Assembly (NCBI GenBank): GCA_001414345.1
Contig: LLCB01000087.1
Span: 62,001 to 126,000, forward strand
DNA: 64,000 nucleotides
Direction of reading: 5' to 3'
DNA from: Hymenoscyphus infarciens
Taxonomy: Eukaryota > Ascomycota > Leotiomycetes > Helotiales > Helotiaceae
Shown here one piece after another: positions 25,225-37,058 of the stretch. How positions within the stretch are numbered: the first letter of the stretch is position 1; each line of letters begins with the position of its first letter. Made by a program: the position numbers and the translations under genes. A model generated the notes under the pieces. That model was not told where the DNA came from. It was given only the letters and a program-made list of their open reading frames with translations, and searched no databases.

Positions 25225-27736
25225 TGTTGGAGGACCCCAGCTTCCCCGGGTTCAAACAGTTGTTGGGCAAGGAAGGCGCGTTCTATGGTGGAATTTCTCA
25301 AGTGTTTGAATCGCTCCTTCCCAACTCCAGCATCTTCTTTGCGCCAGCCATAGACGAGTCTCAAGTCTGTTAAGTTGAACAATTGCGACGAAACCTCAAG
25401 GCGTAAATATCACATCCGTGGTCGAGAAGACTTGAATATTCCCACTCTATCGAGTTTCCACGTTTCCACGTTTCCAATATATTCTGCAGCTGTTGGTAAG
25501 TCTTTAAGCTGAGTGCGTTGTCGTCGCGTGGCCAGCATTGCGGGTTGAGATTGGGCGGTGTGACGGTAGATAAACCCGTACAACAGCAACAGAGAAATGG
25601 CGGTGGACCGTAGGCTGAGACGAGCAAACTCGTTGTTGCAAGGAATGCAAGGGAAGGAAGGAAGAAACAAACAGGAGAAAGTTTGAAAAAGGAGCGACGG
25701 GAAAAGGGAAGGGAAAAGGAGATGTTTTCACTCAGGAAGTGGCAGCAGGCCAGGCCAGGGCAGATCCAATATTATTTCGCTTTGCCGATCACACTCCACC
25801 TGCCCGTGGGCCACCTAGGTAAGGTCCTAAGGTCCTAAGGTCCTAAGCAAGCACCTTTACTGTACATAATAGAACAACTTGCATTGCATTTGCTGCGCTG
25901 CGCTGCCGCTCAACAACACGGGACTGATGGTGACGACATGGACGAGTGGGAGAACCGGTGAGATGGAGATGGCGCGGCTACCGGGACAGATACCGTCAAA
26001 GAATCGAGGCACGCCCGCGTAATTTCGACCGCTCTCGCTCCTCGACGATTGGTGATAGGTAATCAATCACGTCCACAGCGTTTCAACGGAGTGACGGCAC
26101 ATTGTGAGGGGATAGTGAGGCAGCAGCAGACTGTGCTTGCTCTACGCACCAAGGAAACATTGCATACATACCGTAGCTAGCGCTGTGGTGTTTTTAAAAT
26201 GCGCCATGGCGAGGCTGCAGTTTATTGTTGCCAGGGGGGAGTCCCGGATTCTGGGTATCAGCCATCAGCCATCAATCTTTAGGCTCAGGGCCGCCGAGTT
26301 TGGAGCAGAACTTGTGCAAGCTGCCGGCCTCTGGCAGGAGCGGCTCAGTGGTTGGATATGAAGTGTTGAGCTTCATGAGCCTCACAGTAAGAGGCTTTGA
26401 GGCGTGAACATGACCTGACGGTGAACTGATAATGAGAAAGTCGAGGTCCAAAGGGAAGGAAAAAAAACAGGGATAGCTTCATGCCGGGGGCACGATGCGA
26501 GAACCGCCCTCGGGATTGCACGGTTCGCTCTAGGACATAATCGCCGGCAGTTGAGCAGGGGGGAGCACCTTCAACCTTTCAACAATAAATTGGGATCGAT
26601 TAGTAAATTCATTCATGCATATGTGCTATCCTCCTCCCTCGTTTCTCCTTCCGGCTTTTCTTTTTGATCAAGAACTCATCCGGATTCCGGAAAAGAATTG
26701 TCCCCTAGCTCTCATTCGGTCCATGCTAAAGAGGCTTCTGCCACCGCTCCTCGAAGCTCAGCACCACTAGCGGGGGAGTAGGCCGTCTCTCCGTACTCGG
26801 CGTCTCCGCTTGGTAGCACAAACCGCCCCCAGGCACTGAAAAGCAGTAACTTGGTGCAAGAAAAACCTCACCGACAGTCTCGAGTCTACAAGAGAGGTCT
26901 GGAGAGGTCTTCGTGTCTTAAAACTTATTCCCGTCTCATGCGCCCCATACTCGAACCCCCAATCTTCGATCATGCCCCAGAGTTGGGGGGAGGGAAACCC
27001 CTCACCTGATCACGGCGCGTTGAGGTTTGTTTGCTTTTATATGGATCGAAGGATCCAGGAATAAGACCACCTGTTGTTCATGCGACCACTGTTGCCTCGA
27101 GCTATCATGCGGAGCGGTTTTTTCTTCTCTTTTTTCTTGTTCCAGTTGTTGATGTACTGTTTGTTTGCATTGTTGGAATCCAAGCACATCGGTGCTTGGT
27201 TCCATGCTGAATGTGAGATGTGACAGGTATCGATATAATTTAGAAAAGAATTAATAGGAAACTCCAAACCAGTTGATAACGTACTTTGTCCCAGGCAATA
27301 CAAATTTCAATAGATCCCATCCAAACAGGAGAATATAGCTTGAGGGAAATAGTCACTGGCGGCTACCTCATTCAGAATTCTAGAGGAGGTACAGGGTACT
27401 TGCTGCTAATGAAAGCTATGAGGGGTTGGAGGGGTTGGAGGGGTAGAAAAAATGGCAACTTTGCCCTCACAAGCAACTTTGCCCTCACAAGCCATCGAGT
27501 AACACCGACGCAACAACCAAAGACAGAACGCAAGTAGTGTAACGCGGAGACCTTCTCCAACCCTTCACTAGGAGCGGAACGAATCCGTACTCTTCAAAAA
27601 TAGAGCGGGGCACTTCCTTGTGAAGCACAAACTATGCAAACTGAAAAGAAAAAAAACATACCTCAACCAACAGAGCAAACAAGAACCAACTAATATGTTG
27701 AACATTTGAATTGGACATCACCAACCCACCCAACAA
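25225..27736. other. Intergenic region between two minus-strand genes
   Basis: About 2.5 kb with normal base composition and no recognisable protein. It should contain the promoter and 5' UTR of the receptor gene and the 3' flank of the exopolyphosphatase gene. Simple repeats are an 8-bp unit TAAGGTCC repeated three times (25820-25847), GGGTTGGAG repeats near 27421-27446, and a doubled CAACTTTGCCCTCACAAG at about 27456-27491. Confidence 0.6.
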
Positions 27737-29013
27737 CTAGATCATCGCGTCTCTCAACAACGGCGCAACCTGTTTCCTGCTGTTCTCCGTCCTTTCCTGG
27801 ACCCAACACTTTCTCCATCCCTTGCCCGAATCCAACGACCCCTCATTCCAGACCCGCAACCCCAATTTATCACCAGCGTCCTTTTCAAACTTCTCTGCAG
27901 CTTTGACCCCACTTGGATTTCGCGCATACAGCAGAAGCTCTCTGGTAAACTTTGATGAGGTGTGCGAGGTCGTCATGATGGAAAAGAGGTCCAGCTCCCG
28001 TTCTTTCGCAAAGGATTCGATGGTCTGGAGAAACGCTTCTTTGCTGTCGGCCTTTTCGATCAGAAAATCGAGATTCTTGACCACGGAGCTGATTCCCAAT
28101 TGAATCTCCTTCTCTGACCATTGTTTATAATCCTTCTTGAGAATTCCCGGTAAACTCAACCCCCCTATGTCCTCTTTTGCTTTTGAAATCTCGTCGAAGT
28201 AGGCTTTCCGATCGAATGTATCTCCACTGGAAGAGGATCGGGAAACCAATTCATCGAGAAACTTGACAGCTTCAATATCGGTGTCCGTGGTTTTATTTTT
28301 CGATTGTAGGTTCGAGGTATCGACTGTAATGGGTCCCAATGCCAATGTCGCGACCTCAAAGTCCCATGCTCGTTGTTCCGGGGAATCTTGTGTTGACGGC
28401 CACGCATTGCGAAAAGCCTGAACAATAAGTGATGTGCAACTTCCCACGGGTTTTATCGTCCTTCCCTCTCCTTCCTCGGATGTTGGAAGCTTGACATGCT
28501 TTTCTTCGTCGGCATGGTGGTCTATTACCCCTACAACTCGATCCCCGAATTGTTGTCCTAAACTGCCGGTGAGCACGTTGTGATCCACCAAGAACCATCT
28601 CGATTTTTCCTTCTCCATCCCTTTCGCCTCGTTGGTACTCGCAGAGAATGGCAGATCGCAAAGGGTAATTAAGTCGTTCGTAGAAAGGTTTGCGCGTGAG
28701 AGTACGGGTCGCAATTCCGGCCTCAGCCCAAGATCTGCGCGATTGAGATTCGAGAGGGGGATGTAGAAGCCACCGGCTTTCGTAGAGGGAGAGTAGGTTT
28801 TGAGGTATGCGAAGAGGACTGCACTGCAGAGAGAATCGAGGTCTGGGTAGCATGTTCAGCATAGGTACGGGGATGGGAGGGGAAATAAGTACCAGCTGAT
28901 TCATTGCCTATTACGAATGTTAGAGGCGTGGTTGACGTGCTCTTTTGGGAATTTTGAAGATGCAATTTGGCAGACTTCAGGAACGAGACGAGAGAGGTGC
29001 GAGGTGGTGGCAT
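27737..29013 (-). CDS. PPX1: Exopolyphosphatase, DHH/DHHA2 family (PPX1)
   Basis: Two exons (29013-28893 and 28842-27737, 50-bp intron) encode 408 residues, close to the roughly 400 of yeast Ppx1. The enzyme removes terminal phosphates processively from inorganic polyphosphate, mainly in the cytosol. Metal-binding motifs are intact: GNESADLDSL at 36-45 (the Asp41 codon is split by the intron), VDHN near 126-129, VIDHHADE at 147-154 (the DHH signature), and TVDTSNL near 214-220. The C-terminal DHHA2 domain follows, with HTSSKFTRELL, and the end GLRVWNEGSL..KCWVQERT..SRKQVAPLL is typical of the family. The start is the first in-frame ATG. It is divergent from the STAND-like gene at 29404, with 390 bp between. 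Confidence 0.93.
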
Positions 29014-29403
29014 TTTCTATTGAGTGAGAGTTGGGTGGTCTGTAATGTAGGGTCAAGATCCAGAAACGCGACAACCTCGGGGTACCACCAATCCTGTGAC
29101 GTAATTGAAGCCTCAAGCGAAATATAAAAATGCCTTCCATTATTCTGCCCCTTTTCTCCCTATTCCCGAAAAGTATATGTACTATATTTGATCTTCTTCT
29201 GGTCTGTACCCAAACCTCTCTTGTGCCATTTTCGTGGCATATTGGCGCTGTAAGCCTCCAGTGCTGCCTTACTTCCAAAAAGGCACAGCCTCATGCAACA
29301 TTCTGCCAGCCCCTATACCATGTTGTCAGTAGTTTCAGAGCCGAAAGAGAACTCAATTTGAACTTTCGTCTTCTAATTTATTCGTTCAACTGGATTTCAA
29401 ATC
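29014..29403. promoter_or_regulatory. Divergent promoter region
   Basis: 390 bp separate the start of the exopolyphosphatase gene (minus) from the start of the STAND-like locus (plus). Both 5' UTRs and core promoters must lie here. An AATATAAAA TATA-like stretch is present at about 29121-29129. No other site is clear. Confidence 0.45.
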
Positions 29404-31433
29404 ATGGAGGGTGTTGCCATCGCCTCGAGCTTCGCCGGCATCCTCTCTTGTGCCGGTCAATCCATCAATGGTATCATCAAGCTCAGGGCCTTCTTTAGCG
29501 ACATTTCATCAGCACCAAGACGAATAAGTGAACTCCTAAGAGAACTAGACGATCTGCGAGATGTCATGACACAGATTGAACAACTTGTTAAACTGCTGGA
29601 GCACACTCCCGAGTCGAAACGAAGGGGTACATGCTCTAAGTCCTTGAATACGGCAGTTCTCAGGGACCATACGGAAAGTTGTGCTAAGAACATTGAAGAA
29701 TGGGTGACATTTGCGGAGAAATTGGACCCAAGGACAGACAATGGTATCCGGGCATTTTTCGAAAAGGTGAAGGTTGCTGCCGATAAGAAAGGGTTCGAGT
29801 TTGGCAATAAAATTTCAAGTCACCAGCAAAGGATTGGAATCAGTTTGTCTGTACTTGGAAGGTAAGTCTCTTTTCCCCAAAAAAGTTAAATATCTTGAAA
29901 TCTGTTGACCCTGGTTATAGGTCTTTCGATTATCTCGGAATTGAACGAATTGACCGCCTTGTTCGCAAGTTTGATGGCTTGACAGAAGCACATCTTCATC
30001 TGAGTAACCAGATCAATAATCATACGCTATCACACGGAAGCACCAATGAAAATCATGAAGCTATTCGATCTGTTGTGGGAGAACAGCTGGATCCTCTGAA
30101 GAAATTGGTCACTGAATCGCTCAGCAACCAAATGGAACGGCTTTCTGTGAATAATCCAGAGAGTCAAGACAGTTTGAGAAGTATATCGGAAAGTCTCTCA
30201 AGTGTAGCATCTTACTTTTCACAATTTATGAGAGGCGCTACTGTTGAACCTCATTTTAAACAACAAACACCAGGACTCTCTCTGGAATGGTGCTGCGATG
30301 CCCTGTCCGGAATTGACGAGGCATTCGAAGAAGGTGAAAACCATCGAACTTGTCTCTATTATTGCAAAGTATTTCCCTGGAAACATGGTATCGATCAGTC
30401 CTATATACTTGGGAAACATCTTGCGGGTTCTCACGCAATTTGGTGCCTGCAATTTAGCGATATCATACCCGACGCGGCCCGAATTACAACGGCATTAGGT
30501 AAATTCTCATAGCATGGATTCAGGAGCTGCTTCCATCCCGCAACACGTATTCCGAAAAAAGAAACCAATGAATCTTTTCCGTGGGGATCTGACTTAAGGT
30601 TGCAAAGGGCAGCCTTTTACACAGGAGAAATCTCCTTCTACGCTGAGTCTCATTCTCCATTGCAAATTGCATTCCGTGATCGGACAAATTTCTCCTGGGA
30701 TGATAAAGGACTTGCCAGTGATGCCACTACTACTTAAGTGCACGTCCTATCAGAAGAAAATAGCCAATCTTCTCGGTCTATTGGAGTGCCAACTTGACTA
30801 TGGGAGCAAAGTAGATTTGTTCAAGCATATGGACGTGTCATTTGCTTGCGTTGAAGAGGAGCTAATGGTATCCAACAATGAGGACCTCGTGGTCCTCCCG
30901 ATCCAGTCTCCGGCACAGGGCTACATCAATTCTGACTTCAAAACTGATCGAATTCGGGGTCTAACTGGGCACAGATTTCAAGACCAGGGACGTTCAATCA
31001 ATCATTGACTCATGGAAGTTTTCCGTTTCTCTCGACCAACGCGAGTTCTTTTGAAGTTTTGAGGAACGGTCGTATTATTTCTGGTATGATACCAAACTCT
31101 ACCAATTGGGGTCCGGAAGCGTTAGATCTGCTCGAAGAAAGAACTTCGAATGGTTCTGAGCCAAGCTATAACCCTTCTGATGGAGCGATTGACAGCAGGG
31201 ACTCTTTGAAGTCGGCCTTAGACGATCGACCATGGAATTGCCCAATTGAAACTTGCAATTAACACGAGTATGGATGGCCAACCGAGGGAGATATGGAAAG
31301 ACATTTCAGCGACAAACATGCTGCTACCTCGCAGACAGGATACTACAGTTGCGACTTTTGCGGATATTGTTGTAGGTGGAAGGTATATCTCGAGCGGCAC
31401 ATGAAGGAAGTACATGGTGCGATTGGTGTATAA
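29404..31433 (+). pseudogene. STAND-type gene with PigL/Helo-like N terminus, decayed
   Basis: Exon 1 (29404-29861), a 59-bp intron with GTAAGT donor, and exon 2 from 29921 read cleanly to TAG 30510-30512 (349 residues). The start MEGVAIASSFAGILSCAGQS followed by amphipathic helices matches the Helo_like/PigL N-terminal domain found on fungal STAND and immune-type proteins. Past the TAG the same frame continues with protein-like sequence (HGFRSCFHPATRIPKKE..), then changes frame near 30670 and again near 31000. The end encodes two C2H2 fingers: CPIETC with HFSDKH, split by an in-frame TAA at 31260, and CDFC with HMKEVH, to TAA at 31433. Several frameshifts and two stops indicate a pseudogene. 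A shorter 349-residue protein could still be made. Confidence 0.7.
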
Positions 31434-31504
31434 GCCAGATTGTATATTTTATAGTGAGGAGTAAGAAGTTTGGTGGTTGCTCTTCGGCACCCTCATCTTA
31501 ATGT

Positions 31505-32944
31505 GTGGGATATTGTCGGATAATCATAACTATTGATGGAGAAAGCTTAGAAGAATTAAGAACTCGAGTTCTAAAATATTCTAAGCCTTCACGAACAATT
31601 GCCCTAGACTATTTCCGGCAATGTTGGCTGTTGGGTGCTCGAGAACAATCACCGGATATCTTACCATTACTTCGTATATACCTCAGGTAAGACAAGAGAA
31701 TTTTAGGCACAGTGGTCAAGTAGGTGACAGAAAAAACAATGAAAAAACCCCATATAATACTCGTTCTTTCTATCGAGGGTGCTCTCAAAAATACATCACT
31801 TCACGGCATGTACCTCACAGCCGAGGATCTTCAAAGCCAGAAAGCCTTTTGGGTACTGAAAATGTCCAGATTGCAGCAGGAGGAGCTTTTCAGAAAGTGG
31901 CGACATGATTCCAAGTCAAGGTTTCTTCTTCTTACAGGTCAGAACCATTGCGAAGCAAAGAAGAATACCTCCATGTGTTGGCTTTCTCCTGGCGCTCTTG
32001 TACTCATTAAAACAACCAGGGTGGAGATCCGCCAGCATGTGTAATGCGATATATATGCCAGATCAAGAACCTCAATGAAGTAAGTTCAAAGACATTATCT
32101 GCTGCCTTATATTCCAAGTCTTGGCTTGGAATCCAGAGATCCTCCATGAACGATATCAAGAGTACGTAAACAAGATTGAAGCTCTCGAGTGGAAAGACGA
32201 GGATATAGACGTGGTGATGAAAGCAAGAATCGGAGTCCTTGCGGAAGTACTTAACTTCTTTCAGACCTCGCAGCCGTTCTTTTATCATCCTTGATCGAAT
32301 CGATAACTGTGATACTGACGTGGAAAATTGTTTGCATTTTTTGATCGACTTGTTAGAGTTGGTGAGCGGAAAATATTGTAGTTTGAAGCTCTTTCTTATC
32401 TGTGAATCGGGTTATGGAAGGTTAGAAGAACACCACATCAAGAAATTGAGAAAGCGGGGTCTGCAATTTTTACTTACGAGATTGGAGTGGAATCAAGGTT
32501 TTGATGAGACTGAGCCTCGTTGGTAAAAGACCGAAGTGAGGGGTTTATGTTCTATATGTCAGTGTATAAATAGGAAAGTAATTCCTGATCTTTCCTCCAC
32601 TAAAATTTTATGGTTCTTTAAGGCAACTTTCCATTAATGATAATGAATTCTTGAATCTATTTGAGGATTCATATTATTCGAGAGGGATTAGTGAACTCAA
32701 TTGTTCTTAGAATAATAAAGAAACAAACAGAGTTCCGACATTTACATAAATACTTGACTTGTGTCTAGATCATTTGTTTGTCTCAAGGTACCCTTACTTG
32801 AAGTATGCGATGCGCAACAGAATATTCACGACGCCAAAACGGGAAAAGATGGCTAGGAATGCCTGCAAAACCCTTGCTTTGAAAACGCGAAGTGCAATAG
32901 AATTTTTTGATTTCCCTTCTTGGATAGTTGATTCAGTGTCTTAA
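31505..32944 (+). pseudogene. Decayed C-terminal part of the STAND-like locus
   Basis: Fragments in different frames resemble one long protein. Pieces include AFWVLKMSRLQQEELFRKW and SRFLLLTGQNH at about 31850-31945, CWLSPGALVLI at about 31978-32010, EILHERYQEYVNKIEALEWK at about 32138-32198, then SFIILDRIDNCDTDVE..CL at about 32272-32340. The last has the form of a Walker B-type strand (hhhhDRhDxC), followed by LKLFLICESGYG and LTRLEWNQGF up to TAA near 32526. A last open piece at 32759-32944 is not recognised. I infer that it belongs with the upstream N-terminal and zinc-finger pieces as one former gene. Splicing around some breaks is conceivable, but no single set of introns restores one frame. 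Confidence 0.55.
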
Positions 32945-33355
32945 TATTTCTTGCGCCAATTTTTACACAAATACCACCCTATTCTTCGAGTATCTTCAAG
33001 TGACCAAATTGGAAAAGTCTTGAAGTGCCCGCAAGAGGAGTCTGACTTTGGACCAGCAAGCGATGCTTGAAGAAATGATGACTTAGGCAAGGAAAAGGAG
33101 GCGCTCCCTTTGTTGCGAGCATTCCTCGATCTCATAACAACACTACCTAAGAATGTAGAGTACATTCCATATGCGGAACATCACGTGCACGAACAGTTTT
33201 CTATCCCTCAATTCCATTGTTGACATCTTCCTTGGTCTTCTACGCAAACATCAATTCGAGTGAGTGTTCCGCAAAGAGAAAACAGGAAAGAGGGAAAGCA
33301 TCAACACCAAGAAAAGACTTGATTCCATAACAAAATCAAGAAGAAAATCAGCAGG
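32945..33355. other. Upstream region of the coiled-coil gene
   Basis: About 400 bp between the decayed STAND locus and the next plus-strand gene. It must hold that gene's promoter and 5' UTR. The last 100 bases before the ATG are A-rich and stop-rich. No specific site is recognised. Confidence 0.5.
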
Positions 33356-35482
33356 ATGGCGACGTATGAAGAAACGGACGACGGCATGGATTATGCCGAT
33401 GACACGCAGCAAATCGTGGAAGCCGATACAGAAGCAGAGATGAAAGCCTTGGGAGTCTCTACATCTGGAGAGATCAAACAAACCAAGTTCTCAGTTCCCT
33501 ACCGCTCAAGGTTCACCCTCATGAAAGTCAACAACAACAAAAAAACGCTAGAAACTCTAGCACACGCTCCATGTTCTTACACCTGCACAGCGGGTCTCGC
33601 ACCCAGCCTGTTGGAGTTGAAACAACATGCCCACGACCTCGTCGTCATGATCAAGAATTTGACGGTTTCCACCATGCCCGGAGTCATTGACAATATCAAT
33701 ATTGTTACAGGCGCAGACGTCAAGAACCCAGAGCAAGTCCCATTTTTTGAAGAGGGAGAAACTTTTGATTTCCTCAACGACCTAACAAGCCCCTACGCTG
33801 GCCCAAGAGAGGGACACCCCTTCGCTCCAGCCCTCAGAGCCGCCCATGAACATCCTCTCACAGCCCTCTTGAACGTCTTGGAGGAGAAGAACATCCCAAA
33901 GAAAGGAGAGGCGAGACCTCTGCAGAAGATAAGAAATATCTGTCCTCTGCATCGAGTCGCTGATCTCGAGAAACTTCCACCGACTGGCCAGAGCCTGCCG
34001 TATGCAACACATCAATCCCTCATTCAACACGCGAATGAGATTCTAGAACTCCTCGATCATGAATACAGTGCCAAGGGCGGAATTCTCTCCATTCTCCCAT
34101 CAAAAGATCAGAAGGCAGATCGCGAAAAGGCGGAATCCACACTCTTGGGACAGATGATTCTCTACACCCAACGCCTAGTTCAACGAGTCCACGATCTCGA
34201 ACGGTTGTACGCAAATGCCATGGATGTCATGGCAGGAGAAGCAATCGTCCCACCCCAAACACTCTCCCGTCTGGGACCAGATGGTCGCTCCGGTCGCGAA
34301 ATGGTATACCCACAAGATCGATTCGTTCTCGTCAACGCGGGCGAAGATGTATGGTCTCATCTCTCCCACGAGTTTGACAAGAAAGAGGCAATCGATGAGC
34401 TAGTCATGGAGTCATACCGAAAAATCGGCACCACAGGAGAAATGATCTGGAAAAGGCGAGGCGGCCGAGAGATGGATAGAGGAATCACAGCTATCGACGT
34501 TACAACTCGATACTACCGACTTCGGGGAACCGAGAAAGACGACCCCAAGACCATTTTCATTATTCCCGCTTGGGAACAACATCCAGGAACTAAAGTCACT
34601 CGAGACATGGAACGCACACCTTCAGTCGTTTCGGTCGTCAAACCGGTTTGGCCTGAACGCGCCAGTCTATGGGAACAAAAGCATCGTGCCGATCTCGATG
34701 ACTTGAAGAAATACCGTGCATTGTCGGAGACGCTACACTATGAGAACAAGCGCAAGACCGAAGAGATTGCAGCTCTAAGATCACAATACGAGCTCCGAGC
34801 CGGAGAACTGAGGAAAGAAAGGGCACTCTCCAGCCAGGCTCTCGATGCCCTAAATGGTAGCGGAAACGAAGCCAAGAAGGCCCACATCGATCTGGTTCGC
34901 CAGGCAGATATAGACAAAGACAAAACACAAGAAGCCCTCAAGGAAGCCGAGAAATTGAAGAAAAAGGCCGCAGAAGATGCCGCATTGCGTGAAAAACAGA
35001 GGAAGGAAGCTCAGGCGACTGTCGAGCAACTCACGACACAACTCCGCCAAAAGAGACAAGAATTGGAAGATGCATACGCCCAAAAGATCCATGACCTCGA
35101 GCAGAAAGATCTTGAAGCTGGTGAGACTCAAAGGAAGCTGGCTGAGGTATTGAGAGGCGCCTGGCAGGAGCAGATCACTCAGACCCAAACTCTTATGGAG
35201 CAGGTCAGGAGGGGTGATAACCCACAAGACCCACCTTCGAGCGCAACTGTAGACATTGCAAAGATGACTGGCGAGAAAATTGTAAACTCCAAGCTTGGGC
35301 AAGCGGCTGCTAGTCGTTCAACAAAGCGGTTGAAGACGGGTCCAGGTTATGCGAACATTGGAAACATCACTATGGGTGGCCAGCCTGTTCCCCGCTCTGA
35401 ATTGAGTCGTATCCTAGGTGGGAGGGGAGCGAGGGCAGACACAGTGTCTGAATCCGGTAGGGAGAGCCCTATGAGATATTAG
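33356..35482 (+). CDS. Conserved-looking coiled-coil protein of unknown function
   Basis: A single uninterrupted exon encodes 708 residues, starting at ATG 33356 shortly after an A-rich leader (..CAGGATGGCG). I do not recognise a catalytic domain. Residues 1-50 are acidic. Residues 50-430 look globular, with no signal peptide or membrane span. About 435-625 forms a long charged helix (DLDDLKKYRALSETLHYENK..KEAEKLKKKAAEDA..LEDAYAQKIHDLEQKD) with heptad spacing, so a coiled coil is likely. The C terminus is basic and low complexity, with TKRLKTGPGY and GGRGARAD, and could hold a nuclear signal. Codon use and composition match the neighbouring genes, so it is real and expressed-looking. A structural or chromatin-linked role is only a guess. 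Confidence 0.85.
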   Translation: MATYEETDDGMDYADDTQQIVEADTEAEMKALGVSTSGEIKQTKFSVPYRSRFTLMKVNNNKKTLETLAHAPCSYTCTAGLAPSLLELKQHAHDLVVMIKNLTVSTMPGVIDNINIVTGADVKNPEQVPFFEEGETFDFLNDLTSPYAGPREGHPFAPALRAAHEHPLTALLNVLEEKNIPKKGEARPLQKIRNICPLHRVADLEKLPPTGQSLPYATHQSLIQHANEILELLDHEYSAKGGILSILPSKDQKADREKAESTLLGQMILYTQRLVQRVHDLERLYANAMDVMAGEAIVPPQTLSRLGPDGRSGREMVYPQDRFVLVNAGEDVWSHLSHEFDKKEAIDELVMESYRKIGTTGEMIWKRRGGREMDRGITAIDVTTRYYRLRGTEKDDPKTIFIIPAWEQHPGTKVTRDMERTPSVVSVVKPVWPERASLWEQKHRADLDDLKKYRALSETLHYENKRKTEEIAALRSQYELRAGELRKERALSSQALDALNGSGNEAKKAHIDLVRQADIDKDKTQEALKEAEKLKKKAAEDAALREKQRKEAQATVEQLTTQLRQKRQELEDAYAQKIHDLEQKDLEAGETQRKLAEVLRGAWQEQITQTQTLMEQVRRGDNPQDPPSSATVDIAKMTGEKIVNSKLGQAAASRSTKRLKTGPGYANIGNITMGGQPVPRSELSRILGGRGARADTVSESGRESPMRY

Positions 35483-35806
35483 TAGGAATGGAAAGTGTGT
35501 GGTGGTGGGTGGGAAGAGGTGTGATGTTTTGTTTTTGTTTTGGAGAACGATTTAACCCTCTCATACCTAATCTTTTAGAATCATATGTTCACCTGTATTA
35601 GTAGTTATTTAAGGTGGATGAAGATTCAAACTTGCCTGCTTCCAACCATGCCCATACTTGGCCATCTCCCAGCGCCATTCATTAGAACCAGCAGCGTTGG
35701 CAAATACTTTTCGTATTATCTTATGACGCATTACTAACAGATAGTCCTTTAAAAATCCCTCGCAGGGGCGTATCCCCATTGAACTCCAACTATGAAATCC
35801 CATTCC
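35483..35806. other. Convergent 3' flanks
   Basis: 324 bp between the stop of the coiled-coil gene (plus) and the stop of the J-protein gene (minus). This is the shared 3' UTR and terminator region. No further structure is noted. Confidence 0.5.
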
Positions 35807-36599
35807 TCAACCAATTGGCTTCGCCTTCTTCTTCTTCTTCTTCTCCCCTCCCTTCTGAAAATCCCTCCAGCTTCCAATCCTCTGCTCCCTAGTGCTCTCC
35901 CAATCCTGTTCATGATCCCTCTTCCTCTTCCGCGCCTCCAACTCCTCGTCCGCCTTCTTCTGCTCCCTGCCCTCTTCCTGCATCTGCGCCTTCACCTGTC
36001 TGCGACGTCTATGCTCATTATCAATCAGCACCAACTTAGTCTTCTCCCTCCAATCGCGCGCGAACTTCTCCGTCTTCAACTCCTCGCTATCTACCGTCCA
36101 TTTGTTCTCTCGAATCAACAGCATACGCGCATCTGCGATCGCCTCATCTAATCTCTCGCGGTGCTTCTCGTCCATTAACTCGGTTTGCGCTTTCTTCAAT
36201 CGGTCGAAGGCATCGGGGGCTTGGGGGTTCTTGGTCTTGTCGGGATGGATGAGGAGGGATTTAACGCGGTAGCATTTCTTGATGTCGCCTTCTGGGACTC
36301 CGGGTTGGAGGTCGAGGACGGCGTAGCTGTTTGAGATAGGTTAGTTGATGGCGCGAAGGTTTCTGGGACGGAGAGGGGTACATACGCATCTAGACGGAAA
36401 GCTTTCAAAATGCGATCAATTTCTGCATCCTAGAAGTGACGATGGCATGTTAGTCTCTCTCTTTACTCTTGGGGGTTCGAAAATTAGATTGCGATCGGGA
36501 AGGAGAGGGGCGCCTTACTTTCTTGAACTCCTTCTCCTCTGAGTCGAGAGCTTCAAGTGCGTCGATATCATCGTCAGTTTTTTGGGACTGAATAGTCAT
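35807..36599 (-). CDS. spf31: J-domain protein, DNAJC8/Spf31 family
   Basis: Three exons (36599-36519, 36429-36386, 36326-35807) encode 214 residues; introns are 89 and 59 bp, with GTAAGG and GTATGT donors. A short acidic N terminus (TDDDIDALEALDSEEKEFKK) leads into DAEIDRILKAFRLDAYAVLD and a J domain with HPDK at 69-72. The rest is a very basic, charged helix ending GEKKKKKKAKPIG. Length and layout match fission-yeast Spf31 (about 209) and human DNAJC8 (about 250), which associate with spliceosomal proteins and stimulate Hsp70. Nuclear location fits the Lys-rich end. It converges with the coiled-coil gene. Orthology rests on layout and the FRLDAYAVLDLQPGV region. Confidence 0.88.
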
Positions 36600-36920
36600 G
36601 GCTCACCGGAATGCCGTTGAAGATGGCTCTCTTTCAGGTTAGTTGGTTTGTTTGCTTGGTTGGGTGATGTTGGTGCTGTGGTTTGCTTGAACTGGAGTGG
36701 ACTGGGTTTTGAGAAGGCTGTGTAACTCAAATTGCTGCCTTGGATATGAGGCACTGAGCCTAAGAAGTGTGAACGTTGAAAAGCTTCGCATATGTCCATA
36801 TCAGTACATTATTAGTGGATGCCTCATTTCTCATCTGGCGATTGTCACTGTGCAAGGATCACTGTGGAGGTATTCGAGTCTCAGGCCAGAATATCAGTGC
36901 TCCCACAGTGCTCACCAAAT
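36600..36920. other. Upstream region of the J-protein gene
   Basis: Promoter and 5' UTR space for the minus-strand J-protein gene. No recognisable coding sequence on either strand. Confidence 0.5.
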
Positions 36921-37058
36921 GGGGTTGGTCGACAGTGCGCCCAATGGATATGGATATCTGGCGGATATATCCAATCCAATATAGATAACTAACATCCAAT
37001 CCAGTGGATAGTTCACTCAGCAAAATCTATGGATATCCAGATTAGTACTACCAACCCC
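36921..37058. repeat. Candidate short palindromic element
   Basis: GGGGTTGGT at 36921 and ACCAACCCC ending at 37058 are inverted. Just inside them ATGGATATCTGG and TATGGATATCCAG are also near-inverted. The intervening DNA is rich in GGATAT/ATCC. This looks like a very small MITE; the target duplication is not clear. Confidence 0.45.

Noticed and set aside
25820..25847. TAAGGTCC triplicate as a regulatory operator
   Set aside because: A short microsatellite-like repeat; no evidence of a binding role from sequence alone.
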